Assembly: GCF_002847525.1 (NCBI RefSeq) | Contig: NZ_PKKM01000001.1 | Location: 1 to 64,000 of the forward strand | From: Schaalia odontolytica | GTDB taxonomy: Bacteria; Actinomycetota; Actinomycetes; Actinomycetales; Actinomycetaceae | Direction of reading: 5' to 3' | Length of the DNA stretch: 64,000 nucleotides | Part shown: positions 36,819-46,217 of the stretch, in pieces | Position numbering within the stretch: the stretch's first letter is position 1 | Layout of the letters: each line of letters begins with the position of its first letter | Program-made: the position numbers and the translations under genes | The notes under the pieces: generated by a model | Databases searched by the model: none | The model's input: only the letters and a program-made list of their open reading frames with translations | Told to the model about the DNA's origin: nothing

Positions 36819-38852
36819 GTGCCCGATATCTCGCTCGTCATTGACGGACACGAACAGACCGTACCGGCGGGGACCACGGGCACGACGTGGTTCGAGAAGT
36901 CACGCGACGTCGTCGCCATCAAGGTTGACGGCACGCCGCGTGACCTCGAGACGCCTTTTGAAGCAGGAACGACTGTCGAGGCGATCACGCTGGACAGTGA
37001 CGACGGCCTGAACATCCTGCGCCACAGCGCCACGCACGTGCTCGCGCAGGCCGTCCAGGATGTGTTCCCCGACGTGAACCTGGGCATTGGCCCCTTCATC
37101 ACCGACGGTTTCTACTACGACTTTGGCAATATCGACGCGGTGACCCCCGAGCTGCTGCGCGACCTCGAGAAGCGCATGAAGCGCATCGTCAAGGAAGGCC
37201 AGCGCTTCGTGCGTCGCGAGATCTCCGAGGAGGAGGCCACCCGCGAGCTGGCCGAACAGCCCTACAAGCTCGAGCTCGTCACGACGAAGGGCAAGGGCGC
37301 CGAGGGCGCGTCCGTCGAGGTCGGCGGCGGCACGCTCACCATGTACGACAACGTCCGCCGCGACGGCTCCGTCGCGTGGAAGGACCTGTGCCGCGGCCCC
37401 CACCTGCCCTCCACCAAGCTTATTGGTAACGGCTTCGCGCTGACCAAGGCCTCGGCCGCCTACTGGAAGGGCGACCAGTCCAACGATCAGCTCCAGCGCA
37501 TCTACGGCACCGCCTGGGCCTCCAGGGAAGACCTCGTCGCCTACCAGGAGCGCATCAAGGAGGCCGAGCGCCGCGACCACCGTCGCCTCGGCGCCGAGCT
37601 GGACCTGTACTCCTTCCCCGAGGAGATCGGCCCCGGCCTCGTTGTCTTCCATCCCAAGGGTGGCATCCTGCGCCACGAGATCGAGTCCTACGTGACCGAC
37701 CGCCACAAGAAGGCCGGCTTCGACTTCGTGCACACCCCCGAGATCTCCAAGGGCGGACTCTTCCACACGTCGGGTCACCTGCCCTACTATGCGGACACGA
37801 TGTTCCCGCCCATGCTCGTCGACGAAGAGCGCGACGAGGACGGCAACGTCACCAAGGCAGGCCAGGAGTACTACCTCAAGGCCATGAACTGCCCGATGCA
37901 CAACCTGATCTTCCGCTCGCGCGGCCGCTCCTACCGCGAGCTGCCCCTGCGCTTCTACGAGCTGGGCCACGACTACCGCTACGAGAAGAGCGGCGTCGTC
38001 CACGGCCTGACCCGCATGCGCGGCTTCACGCAGGACGACTCGCACACCTACTGCACGCCTGAGCAGGCCTCGGAGGAGATCCGCACGCAGATCGAGTTCT
38101 TCCTGTCGATTCTCTCGGCTTTCGGCCTCAAGGACTTCTACCTGGAGCTGTCCACGCGCGACGAGGACGGAAAGAAGAAGGACAAGTTCATCGGATCGGA
38201 CGAGGACTGGGCGGCAGCCACCAAGGCGCTTGAGGACGCCTGCGCGGCGACCGGCCTCGACCTCGTTCCGGATCCGGGCGGCGCCGCCTTCTACGGCCCC
38301 AAGGTCTCCGTGCAGGTCAAGGACGCGATCGGCCGCACCTGGCAGATGTCGACGATCCAGTACGACTTCAACCAGCCCGACCGCTTCGACCTGGAGTACA
38401 CAGCAGCCGACGGCTCCCGCCAGCGCCCCGTCATGATCCACTCCGCCAAGCTGGGCTCCGTCGAGCGCTTCATTGGCGTTCTCACCGAGCACTACGCGGG
38501 CGCATTCCCGGCGTGGCTCTCGCCCGTCCAGGTCCGACTCATTCCCGTCGCCGAGGCTTTTGACGGCTACGTCAAGGACGTTGCCGCGAAGCTGCGCGAG
38601 CACGGCGTGCGCGTCGAGACCGACCTGTCGGACGACCGCTTCGGCAAGAAGATTCGCAACGCCTCCAAGGACAAGATCCCCTTCACACTCATCGCCGGTG
38701 GTGAAGACGTCGAGGCCGGGGCCGTGTCCTTCCGTCTGCGTGACGGCTCGCAGCACAACGGCGTCGCTGTTGATCGCGCGGTCGAGCTGATCGTCTCGCA
38801 CATCGAGCAGCGCAACAACGCCGATCAGATCGACGGCCTCGACGAGGTGTGA
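36819..38852 (+). CDS. thrS: Threonyl-tRNA synthetase
   Basis: 677-residue class II synthetase. The TGS domain (1-65) is followed by the editing (about 100-225) and catalytic domains and the anticodon-binding domain (about 560-665). Visible motifs are MNCPMHN with the zinc-ligand cysteine, [18 protein letters not shown] (motif 2) and the late [10 protein letters not shown] (motif 3). GTG start with AGGAG at 7 nt. First gene of a long run of membrane-lipid genes, as in mycobacteria. Confidence 0.95.
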   Translation: MPDISLVIDGHEQTVPAGTTGTTWFEKSRDVVAIKVDGTPRDLETPFEAGTTVEAITLDSDDGLNILRHSATHVLAQAVQDVFPDVNLGIGPFITDGFYYDFGNIDAVTPELLRDLEKRMKRIVKEGQRFVRREISEEEATRELAEQPYKLELVTTKGKGAEGASVEVGGGTLTMYDNVRRDGSVAWKDLCRGPHLPSTKLIGNGFALTKASAAYWKGDQSNDQLQRIYGTAWASREDLVAYQERIKEAERRDHRRLGAELDLYSFPEEIGPGLVVFHPKGGILRHEIESYVTDRHKKAGFDFVHTPEISKGGLFHTSGHLPYYADTMFPPMLVDEERDEDGNVTKAGQEYYLKAMNCPMHNLIFRSRGRSYRELPLRFYELGHDYRYEKSGVVHGLTRMRGFTQDDSHTYCTPEQASEEIRTQIEFFLSILSAFGLKDFYLELSTRDEDGKKKDKFIGSDEDWAAATKALEDACAATGLDLVPDPGGAAFYGPKVSVQVKDAIGRTWQMSTIQYDFNQPDRFDLEYTAADGSRQRPVMIHSAKLGSVERFIGVLTEHYAGAFPAWLSPVQVRLIPVAEAFDGYVKDVAAKLREHGVRVETDLSDDRFGKKIRNASKDKIPFTLIAGGEDVEAGAVSFRLRDGSQHNGVAVDRAVELIVSHIEQRNNADQIDGLDEV

Positions 38853-38857
38853 GAGTC

Positions 38858-39451
38858 ATGAGCCGCGACGCCGGTTCGGACTCGATCGGTACCCCGAACG
38901 GTCCGTTGCCGACCGAGGACGCCCGCTCGCTGGCGGGCGTCCCGGACGGCTTCGGTCGTTTCTGGACCCCCTACCGCATGGCCTACATCCGCGGCGAAGG
39001 CAAGCCCGCCGACGCCTCGGACGTGGGGTGCCCGTTCTGCACGGCGCCCGGTAAGGACGACCAGACGGGACTGATCGTCTACCGCGGCAACACCTGCTTC
39101 GTGCTCATGAACCTGTTCCCCTACAATTCCGGGCACCTGCTCGTGTGCCCGTATCGTCACGTCTCCGACTACACGGAGCTCACCGACGAGGAACGCGTGG
39201 AGCTGGGCAACCTGACGGCGGCCGCCATGCGCGTCACCCGTGAGGTCGCGTCTCCGGCGGGTTTCAACCTGGGTATGAACCAGGGTGAGGTGGCCGGCGC
39301 CGGTATTGCCGCTCACCTGCACCAGCACGTTGTTCCGCGCTGGCTGGGGGACGCGAACTTCCTGCCGATTATTGCGCAGACGAAGGCCGTGCCTGAGCTC
39401 CTGGAGGACGCTCGCGCCCGGCTGGCCGCCGCCTGGCCAAAGGAGGACTGA
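38858..39451 (+). CDS. HIT-family diadenosine-polyphosphate phosphorylase-like
   Basis: 197-residue histidine-triad protein. The catalytic HLHQHVV triad is present near residue 153, and a CPFC-type motif near 55 may bind zinc. Its M. tuberculosis relative Rv2613c is reported as an Ap4A phosphorylase, at the same operon position after thrS. A GTG at 38849 overlaps the thrS stop (GTGA) and is an alternative start. Overlaps pgsA by 1 nt (TGATG). Confidence 0.85.
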   Translation: MSRDAGSDSIGTPNGPLPTEDARSLAGVPDGFGRFWTPYRMAYIRGEGKPADASDVGCPFCTAPGKDDQTGLIVYRGNTCFVLMNLFPYNSGHLLVCPYRHVSDYTELTDEERVELGNLTAAAMRVTREVASPAGFNLGMNQGEVAGAGIAAHLHQHVVPRWLGDANFLPIIAQTKAVPELLEDARARLAAAWPKED

Positions 39452-40077
39452 TGCTCGGAAACCACGGGCGTTCCATCACGAAGGCTATCTTTACGCCTCT
39501 CGCTCGCGTTCTCGCGCGCGTGGGCGTCACCCCCAACATGGTGACGGTCGCGGGCACCGTCGCGACGGTCGCGATCGCGGTCATCTGTATTCCTCAGGGG
39601 TGGATCTGGCAGGGCGGTATCGCCCTGGCCGTCGTTATGTTCGGCGATTCCGTGGACGGCACACTCGCGCGGATGACAACGGGCGGTACGCGCTTTGGGG
39701 CCTTCCTCGATTCGACGCTCGACCGCCTGGGCGACGGTGCCGTGTTTGGCTCCCTCACTGCCTACGCCGTTTTCCAGATGGCCGATACCCCTGTTCGCAC
39801 ATGGGCGATCATCGCGGGCATCTGCTCGATAGTCGGCGCCGCGGCCGTTCCTTACGCCCGCGCCCGAGCGGAATCCGTCGGGGTCGTCGCCAAGCTGGGT
39901 ATCGCCGAACGCACCGACCGCCTCATCATCGGCATGGGCACGGCGATTCTCATGAGCCTCGGGCTGCCTGAATGGATCTTCGCGGCTGGTTTGACCTGGG
40001 TCGCTTTCGCGTCGTTTGTGACCGTTTGTCAGCGAATTTGGTTCACCGCCCGCCACATTGACGAGGGAGCCCAGTGA
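39451..40077 (+). CDS. pgsA: Phosphatidylinositol-phosphate synthase (CDP-alcohol phosphotransferase)
   Basis: 208-residue multi-pass membrane enzyme joining CDP-diacylglycerol to inositol 1-phosphate in actinobacteria. The CDP-alcohol motif is complete: Asp66, Asp69 (GDSVDGTLAR), Gly83, Asp87 and Asp91 (FLDSTLDR). About six helices. Position between the HIT and acyltransferase genes supports PIP synthesis rather than phosphatidylglycerol phosphate synthesis. Confidence 0.88.
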   Translation: MLGNHGRSITKAIFTPLARVLARVGVTPNMVTVAGTVATVAIAVICIPQGWIWQGGIALAVVMFGDSVDGTLARMTTGGTRFGAFLDSTLDRLGDGAVFGSLTAYAVFQMADTPVRTWAIIAGICSIVGAAAVPYARARAESVGVVAKLGIAERTDRLIIGMGTAILMSLGLPEWIFAAGLTWVAFASFVTVCQRIWFTARHIDEGAQ

Positions 40078-41000
40078 CGTTCTCGCTCCTGTCCTGTGCC
40101 TTCGCCATTGCTCCTCGCCTCCCGCTGCGCGTCGTCATGCGCATGGCGGATACGGGCGCAACGATCGCGGCCAGGCGCGGGGGAGCCATGATCGACCGGC
40201 TCCGCGCCAACATGGAACGTCTGACCGGAACGGAGCCGTCTGCCGAAGAGGTGCGCGACGCGGTCCGGTCGCACATCCGCAACTACGCCGAACAGCTGAT
40301 GCTCGGATCGCGTCGTGGCGCGCCGTTGCTTGAGGGAGTCTCCTTCGAGGGTTTTGAGGCCTTGGCCGCGGCCAGCAAAGATGGCCCGGTCGTCCTCGCC
40401 CTCGGACACTCCGGCAGCTGGGATCGCGCTGGCGCGTGGGTGTGTGCGCACGGCCGGGGCATCGTGACTGTCGCGGAGAAGGTTGAGCCTCCCGCGCTGT
40501 TCGAGCGTTTCGTGTCGTTGCGCGAAGGCCTCGGCATGGAGATTATCGGCGTCGCGAAGGGCGAGTCGGTCTTTTCCACCCTCATTGAGCGCGTGCGCGG
40601 CCGCAGCGTCATCGTGCCGCTTCTAGCAGACCGGGATATTTCGGGTTCGGGCATCGAGGTTGATCTCGGCACCCGGCGGGCACTCGTCGCCGCGGGGCCC
40701 GCTGCGCTTGCGACCAAGCTGGAGCGCCCGCTTTTCGCTGCATGCATCACCTACGAGAACGAGACACCCACCGGGGCCGATGTCCGCGTGCGTTGTGTTG
40801 GGCCGATCAGTGCCGATGAACAGGAACGACCCGGTCTCAACCGCGTCGAGGCCCTTACGCAGGCATGGGTGGACGAATTTGCCGCCATGATGGCGGCCAA
40901 GGCGCAGGACTGGCACATGATGCAGCGCGTGTATGTGGAGGATCTTGACCCCGAGCGCCTGGCGCGCGCGAGGGCCGAGCACGAGAGGAAAAATCGATGA
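40074..41000 (+). CDS. Phosphatidylinositol mannoside acyltransferase
   Basis: 308-residue LpxL/HtrB-family acyltransferase. The HX4D catalytic motif is seen as His112 and Asp117 (GHSGSWD). In mycobacteria PatA acylates the mannose of PIM1/PIM2 at the inner membrane. GTG start overlaps the pgsA stop by 4 nt. The next gene starts 4 nt before its stop. Confidence 0.85.
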   Translation: MTFSLLSCAFAIAPRLPLRVVMRMADTGATIAARRGGAMIDRLRANMERLTGTEPSAEEVRDAVRSHIRNYAEQLMLGSRRGAPLLEGVSFEGFEALAAASKDGPVVLALGHSGSWDRAGAWVCAHGRGIVTVAEKVEPPALFERFVSLREGLGMEIIGVAKGESVFSTLIERVRGRSVIVPLLADRDISGSGIEVDLGTRRALVAAGPAALATKLERPLFAACITYENETPTGADVRVRCVGPISADEQERPGLNRVEALTQAWVDEFAAMMAAKAQDWHMMQRVYVEDLDPERLARARAEHERKNR

Positions 41001-42178
41001 AGATCGGGATCGTGAACCCATACTCCTGGGACGTGCCCGGGGGAGTGGGCTTTCATATTCGCGACCTCGCATTGAAGCTGCGCTCGCGTGGCCACGACGT
41101 GCAGGTGCTGACGCCGTCGACCTCGGACGACCTGCCCGACTGGATCACGTCCGCGGGTTCGTCCGTATCGATCCCCTTCAACGGATCGGTGGCGAACATT
41201 TCGGTGAAGCCCAGGGCGCTTGCTCGAACGCGACGCTGGCTGGCGGACAATGACTTCGACGTCGTCCACGTGCACGAACCCGTGGTCCCCTCGGTCTCGA
41301 TGGCTGCCGCGATGCTGTCGACTGCCCCTCTCGTGGGAACATTCCATGCAGCCTTGGGGCGGTCGGTCTCGCGCGCGATTGCCTCGGCGCCCATGCGCCT
41401 GTACATGGAACGCATCGGAGTGCGCATCGCCGTCTCCGAGGAAGCTCGACGTACGCTCATCGAACACCACGGCGGCGACGCCGTCATCATCCCGAACGGC
41501 GTGGAGACGGCCTCCTTCCGCAGCGCGCAGCCCCTTGAGCAGTGGGTAGTGACGGATGAACGTCCGGTCATCGTGTTCCTCGGCCGCCTCGACGAGCCTC
41601 GCAAGGGACTGAGCATTTTCGCGGGTGCCATCGCTGGGGTGCTCGAGCGTTTCCCGGGCGCCCGTTTCTTGATTGCCGGCCGAGGAGACGCTCCGGAGAT
41701 TCGCCAGGCCGTCGAGCGTTTTGGCGATTCCGTGTCGTTCCTCGGGGGAATCAGTGACGAGGAGAAGGAATCCTTGCTCGCCGGCGCCCACATTTACGTC
41801 GCTCCCCAGACGGGCGGCGAGTCTTTCGGCATCGTCCTCGTCGAGGCGATGGCGGCCCATACGGCTGTCGTTGCCTCGGATATCCCCGCCTTCCGTGCGG
41901 TGCTCGAGGATGGGCGAGCCGGCGCGCTCTTCGAGACGGGCAACAGCGACTCGCTCGCACGTACCCTCATCGACCTGCTGACCGACCGCGACCGTCTCGA
42001 GGAACTGTCCGCTGCCGGAGCGCGCTCATCGGCGCAGTACGACTGGGAGGTCGTCGCAGACAAGGTCTTCGAGGTCTACAAGCTCGCCATCGACATGGGC
42101 AGCCCCGCGGATTCGGGGACGAGGAGGGCACGTGACCTCATCCGTGGCCGCGACGACGAGGAAGAGGAGTCGCGATGA
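40997..42178 (+). CDS. pimA: Phosphatidylinositol alpha-mannosyltransferase PimA
   Basis: 393-residue GT4 retaining glycosyltransferase that uses GDP-mannose to begin PIM synthesis on the inner leaflet. N-terminal GIVNPYSWDVPGGVGFHI and the C-terminal EX7E motif (GGESFGIVLVEAMA) are typical. It follows pgsA and the acyltransferase in the same order as mycobacteria. Coupled by ATGA on both sides. Confidence 0.9.
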   Translation: MKIGIVNPYSWDVPGGVGFHIRDLALKLRSRGHDVQVLTPSTSDDLPDWITSAGSSVSIPFNGSVANISVKPRALARTRRWLADNDFDVVHVHEPVVPSVSMAAAMLSTAPLVGTFHAALGRSVSRAIASAPMRLYMERIGVRIAVSEEARRTLIEHHGGDAVIIPNGVETASFRSAQPLEQWVVTDERPVIVFLGRLDEPRKGLSIFAGAIAGVLERFPGARFLIAGRGDAPEIRQAVERFGDSVSFLGGISDEEKESLLAGAHIYVAPQTGGESFGIVLVEAMAAHTAVVASDIPAFRAVLEDGRAGALFETGNSDSLARTLIDLLTDRDRLEELSAAGARSSAQYDWEVVADKVFEVYKLAIDMGSPADSGTRRARDLIRGRDDEEEESR

Positions 42179-42798
42179 TTCACATCTCTCCCTGGAGCAT
42201 CGCTCTTGCCTGCATGTGCCTGATCGTGGTGGCGCTGATCGCGGGCGTTGCCATCACGCGAGCCCGTCGACTCGATCGCCTGCACCAGCGCATCCTTGCT
42301 TCCCGTGATGCGCTCTCGCGACTGCTGCTGCGTCGCGCCTCCGAAGCCGAACTTCTCGCTCACGCCGCCCGCCTTGAGAGCGGGGGAGACCCCGGCCTCG
42401 TCGATGCTGCGCGCGCGTACATTCGCGACGGTGGCGATCAGCTGACGACCGACGGACTTGATCGACGCACCAGCGCTCAGCGTCAAGCGGATCGCGTCGA
42501 GGTCAACGCCCGCCTCGAGCGGGCATCCGCTGTGACGCGTGCGATCCGAGAAACGCTCACTCCCTACGTGCGTGCGCAGATCGAGGCGGACCCGCAAGCT
42601 GCCGCCTGCCTCGAGGCCCTCGACGCGACCTGCTACCGTATCGAGCTCACCAGAAACGTCCACAACGTCGATGTGGCGGGAGTCCGCGCCCTGCGTTCCG
42701 CACGGATGGTAAAATTGCTTCGGCTCGCCGGACACGCACCGGTTCCCGAGCCCATTGACTTTGATGACGACACACATATCGGCGGACGGGGATACTGA
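42175..42798 (+). CDS. Small membrane protein, LemA-like, unknown function
   Basis: 207 residues with one N-terminal hydrophobic helix (about 8-28) and a helical cytoplasmic remainder rich in Arg and Glu. The overall layout recalls LemA proteins, and in mycobacteria the NUDIX gene at this position carries a comparable N-terminal segment, but I cannot confirm homology by eye. Overlaps pimA by ATGA and ends 1 nt before the next gene. Confidence 0.55.
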   Translation: MIHISPWSIALACMCLIVVALIAGVAITRARRLDRLHQRILASRDALSRLLLRRASEAELLAHAARLESGGDPGLVDAARAYIRDGGDQLTTDGLDRRTSAQRQADRVEVNARLERASAVTRAIRETLTPYVRAQIEADPQAAACLEALDATCYRIELTRNVHNVDVAGVRALRSARMVKLLRLAGHAPVPEPIDFDDDTHIGGRGY

Positions 42799-42799
42799 C

Positions 42800-44095
42800 A
42801 TGCACACGACCCACTGGGGAGGGCCGGGCGAAGACTACCGCCTGAAGAAGATCAGTAGCGTCAACATCGACGTCGTCAGTGGTATCTCCGGGCCCGCGCC
42901 CGATGACGCCGCACCCGTGTGGCAAACGCCGAAGGCACGCCACTCGTTCCCGTGGTTCGAGGTCATCATGACGACGGTCGGCACCATCGGCCTTCTCAGT
43001 ATGGTCATCTTCTGGCTCAGCCCCGCGTCATCGGGTGTCGCCTCTCTTGTCAAGACGACTCTTCTCGCTGCCGTTCCGCTCCTCATCGTTGTCAGCTTCA
43101 TCCTGTTCATCGACCGATGGGAGCCAGAGCCCTGGAAGACGAAGGTGGCTCTGTTCCTGTGGGGCGCGGGAGTCGCAACTCTGTCCTCGGGTATCCTTAA
43201 CACCGCCCTCAAGGAGAACATCATCCTCTCGATCGGCGATCTCCAGCAATCCAATGCCCTTGGCGCAACTTTTATTGCCCCTCTCGTCGAGGAGACACTC
43301 AAGGGCCTCGGCGTCCTCATCGTTGTCGTTGTGCGCCGCACCAACATTAATTCGCTCATCGACGGCGTCGTCTACGCGGGTTTTTCCGCCTGCGGATTCA
43401 TGTTTGCCGAGGACATCCTCTACTTCATCAGGGTCGATAATCCAGAAGCGGGCGGCGTCCTCTTGACCTTTGTCCTTCGAGGTCTGTTCAGCCCCTTCGT
43501 GCACGCGATGGCGACGTCGATGACCGGCATCGGCCTCGCCCTGGCACTGCTGAAATTCAAGCGCGGCTGGTCCAAGACCGGCATCGTGCTGGTGTTCTGG
43601 TTCTTCGCCATGGTCATCCACTTCGCGTGGAACGGCACCTCGGCCTTCCTGTTCCGATATTTCTTCCTCCTCTACGCAGTCATCGGCGTTCCAGCCTTCA
43701 TCGTGTGGGCGGTCGCGCTCATCATCATGTCCCGCAAGGAAGCCGAGAAGATCCGCGTCGGACTCGTGCCCTACGTGCGTACCGGATGGTTCATTCCCGG
43801 CGAGGTCACGATGGCCACCGACAGGCGCGCGCGCCGAGCCGCCCTCAAGTGGGCGCGATCGGGCGGCCGCGAGGCAAAGCGTGCCATGCGCTCCTTCCTC
43901 ATTAATCTTGCCTCTCTGGGCATGGATCAGCGCCTCATGGCCAAGAACGGCCCCGACCCCGCACGTATCGAAGCCGACCGTCAGATGCTCGCTGAAGCAG
44001 TCGACAACAGGCGAGAATTCCTGCGCCTGACGTCGATCGCCGAACAGCAGCAGGACGTGACGGATGCCGTGTCCCGCCTCGCGCAGGCACACTAA
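42800..44095 (+). CDS. PrsW-family intramembrane metalloprotease, paralogue 1
   Basis: 431-residue multi-pass membrane protein (about seven to eight helices, residues 50-330). PrsW/CAAX-protease motifs are present in order: LVEETLKGL (EExxK), FAEDILYF, HAMATSMTG and HFAWNG. PrsW in Bacillus cleaves an anti-sigma factor; that target is not seen here. The cytoplasmic tail (340-431) is charged and helical. ATG at 42800 is preferred over the upstream ATG at 42755, which would overlap the previous gene by 44 nt. Confidence 0.85.
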   Translation: MHTTHWGGPGEDYRLKKISSVNIDVVSGISGPAPDDAAPVWQTPKARHSFPWFEVIMTTVGTIGLLSMVIFWLSPASSGVASLVKTTLLAAVPLLIVVSFILFIDRWEPEPWKTKVALFLWGAGVATLSSGILNTALKENIILSIGDLQQSNALGATFIAPLVEETLKGLGVLIVVVVRRTNINSLIDGVVYAGFSACGFMFAEDILYFIRVDNPEAGGVLLTFVLRGLFSPFVHAMATSMTGIGLALALLKFKRGWSKTGIVLVFWFFAMVIHFAWNGTSAFLFRYFFLLYAVIGVPAFIVWAVALIIMSRKEAEKIRVGLVPYVRTGWFIPGEVTMATDRRARRAALKWARSGGREAKRAMRSFLINLASLGMDQRLMAKNGPDPARIEADRQMLAEAVDNRREFLRLTSIAEQQQDVTDAVSRLAQAH

Positions 44096-44110
44096 GAAAG
44101 AAGACGAGCT

Positions 44111-46126
44111 ATGAGTAACAACTACCCTCACCCCGTGCCCCAGCAGGGCTTTATTCCGCCGAACCAGCCGCAGGGGCAGCAGGCTCCCGGTGGGCAGTAC
44201 GGTCCTCCTGCACCTCAGCAGGGTGCGCAGTACGGTGCTCCGGTGCCCCAGCAGGGTGGTCAGGCTCCCGGCGGGCAGTACGGTGCGCCCGCGGGGTCCG
44301 GTTACGCTCCGGCTCCTCAGCAGCAGGCTTCGGGCGGGCAGTACGGTGCGCCCGCCGGGTCGGGTTACGCTCCGGCTCCTCAGCAGCAGGCTTCGGGCGG
44401 GCAGTACGGTGCGCCCGCCGGGTCGGGTTACGCTCCGGCTCCTCAGCAGCAGGCTTCCGGTGGGCAGTACGGTGCTCCTGCACCTCAGCAGGGCTCGCAG
44501 TACGGTGCCCCAGTGCCCCAGCAGGGTGTGCAGGCTCCGGGATCGCAGTATGGTGCTCCGGCGGTCTCCGGTTATGCTCCCGCGCCTCAGCAGCAGGCTC
44601 CCGCCGGGCAGTATGGCGCTCCCGCAGCCTCGAGCTACGCCCCCGAACCTGAGCCGGAAGATAACGCTGACACGGCCTCGGATAGCGATGCCATCCCCCA
44701 GCCGTCGTCTGATCCTCAGCCCGGTGCCTCCGAGGCCCCTGCGTCTGACGATGCTGGCGTTCCTCAACCCACTAGTTCGGTTATCCCGCAGCCGCAGGCA
44801 GCCTCGGCCTACGCCCCTGCTATTTCAACAGGGCAGCCTGCCACTGAGTCGACGCAGATGCCTGCCCCCGACCCGATGACGCGATTCGAGCCCGAAGCGC
44901 GATTCACCTCGTCCTTCCAGTCGTTCGTCAATTCGGCGCCGACTATGCCCGGGCCGAGCGCCGCACAGTACCCGCAGGCAGCGCCGCAACAGGTGCAGTC
45001 GTGGGCCATGCCCACCGCTCCCAAGAAGGCACCGGTTTTTGAAGCCGTCGTGATCGGTGTCGGCGCGGCAATGATGCTCGTGGGTACCAGCAGCTTCCTT
45101 TTCGCCAGTGGACCCTTCCTCGGCTTCTTCCTAGCGATCATGTGCTTGGTCCCGCTTGTCATCATCCTGGCGTTCCTTCAGTTCGTGGATCGCTTTGAGC
45201 CCGAGCCCTGGTGGACGAAGATCGCGGCGCTCCTCTGGGGTGGCGGCGTGGCAGTCTTCTTCGCGGGGATTACAAACGGACTTGCCGGAGTCGCTGTCGC
45301 CAGTGCAACCGGTAGCGGTGCTGCGGGGAGTGTCTTTGAGGGCGTGGTTGCCGCTCCCCTTGGCGAAGAATTCCTCAAGGCTCTCGGTGTGCTCGTGATT
45401 GTCATGATGCGGCGTCACAGAATCTCCTCCCCGCTTGACGGCCTCGTCTACGCCGGTTACTCGGCGGCGGGATTCCTCGTCGTCGAAGACTTCAGCTACT
45501 TCGTGATTACCTTCTACAATGGGGTTCTTGCCGAGACGTTCATCATGCGCGTTCTTTTGGGCGTCTTCGGGCACGTCATGTACACGTCATGCACCGGTTG
45601 GGCGATCGGATGGGCGGTGACACGCACGCGTTCGATCGGTGCCGGCATCGGTGTTGTGACGCTTGGCTACCTGATCGCCGTAACGATGCACGGTCTGTGG
45701 AACGGATCCGCCACGATCTCGGGTTCCCGCGGCGGTTTCCTCGTGCTCTACTTCATCTTCCAGGTTCCTCTGTTCTGCGGCTGGCTGTTCTTTGTCGCTC
45801 GAACGATGCGTCGGGAGCGGCGCGACATCGCTGCCGGTCTCATGCCCTACGTCAACCAGGGGTGGATTCTGCCGAGCGAGGTTCAGATGGTCTGTGACCC
45901 GGGCTCGCGTCGCAACGCTCTGGCCTGGGTCGCGGGCGGCGGTCCCGCTGCCAAGCGCGCGATGAAGTCCTTCATGAACAACTTGGCTTCCGTCGGACTC
46001 GACCAGATCGTCATGAACGTGCGCGGGCCCGAGAAGGCCCGGATCGACGAGACTCAGAGCAAGATTCAGGAGGCGACGGCACAGCGTCAGACCTTCCAGT
46101 CGCTCATGGGCATCCGCCCCATGTGA
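44111..46126 (+). CDS. PrsW-family protease with long repeat-rich N-terminus, paralogue 2
   Basis: 671 residues. Residues 1-180 are P/Q/G/A/Y-rich, including three near-identical 21-residue units (SGGQYGAPAGSGYAPAPQQQ-like) and further degenerate copies; 185-300 is acidic and Pro-rich. The protease domain follows (about 310-560), with LGEEFLKAL, VEDFSYF, HVMYTS and MHGLWNG. The tail resembles paralogue 1 (AKRAMKSF). The N-terminal region is probably cytoplasmic and disordered. The DNA repeat could expand or contract. The target is unknown. Confidence 0.82.
   Translation: MSNNYPHPVPQQGFIPPNQPQGQQAPGGQYGPPAPQQGAQYGAPVPQQGGQAPGGQYGAPAGSGYAPAPQQQASGGQYGAPAGSGYAPAPQQQASGGQYGAPAGSGYAPAPQQQASGGQYGAPAPQQGSQYGAPVPQQGVQAPGSQYGAPAVSGYAPAPQQQAPAGQYGAPAASSYAPEPEPEDNADTASDSDAIPQPSSDPQPGASEAPASDDAGVPQPTSSVIPQPQAASAYAPAISTGQPATESTQMPAPDPMTRFEPEARFTSSFQSFVNSAPTMPGPSAAQYPQAAPQQVQSWAMPTAPKKAPVFEAVVIGVGAAMMLVGTSSFLFASGPFLGFFLAIMCLVPLVIILAFLQFVDRFEPEPWWTKIAALLWGGGVAVFFAGITNGLAGVAVASATGSGAAGSVFEGVVAAPLGEEFLKALGVLVIVMMRRHRISSPLDGLVYAGYSAAGFLVVEDFSYFVITFYNGVLAETFIMRVLLGVFGHVMYTSCTGWAIGWAVTRTRSIGAGIGVVTLGYLIAVTMHGLWNGSATISGSRGGFLVLYFIFQVPLFCGWLFFVARTMRRERRDIAAGLMPYVNQGWILPSEVQMVCDPGSRRNALAWVAGGGPAAKRAMKSFMNNLASVGLDQIVMNVRGPEKARIDETQSKIQEATAQRQTFQSLMGIRPM
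44270..44458 (+). repeat. Three 63-bp tandem repeats in the PrsW paralogue 2 gene
   Basis: Copies begin at 44270, 44333 and 44396, differing by only a few bases, and encode a 21-residue Q/G/A/P/Y unit. Degenerate copies continue to about 44640. Confidence 0.88.
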
Positions 46127-46217
46127 GTGTTTCGATTCTCACAGGCCGCGCATCGTCTTTTCATAGGACACACATAGGTTCATGTCTCACGATAGTGGGG
46201 ACAGAAAGGAAACCTAC

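Noticed and set aside
36900..38801. A 633-codon minus-strand frame opposite thrS
   Set aside because: Antisense shadow; ThrS motifs and start signals define the plus-strand gene.
42755..42799. Upstream start for PrsW paralogue 1
   Set aside because: It would overlap the preceding gene by 44 nt; the ATG at 42800 has a GGGGA site and follows the stop directly.
44270..44458. Possible recombination or attachment repeat
   Set aside because: The units are in-frame 21-residue protein repeats; no integrase or other mobile gene is near.
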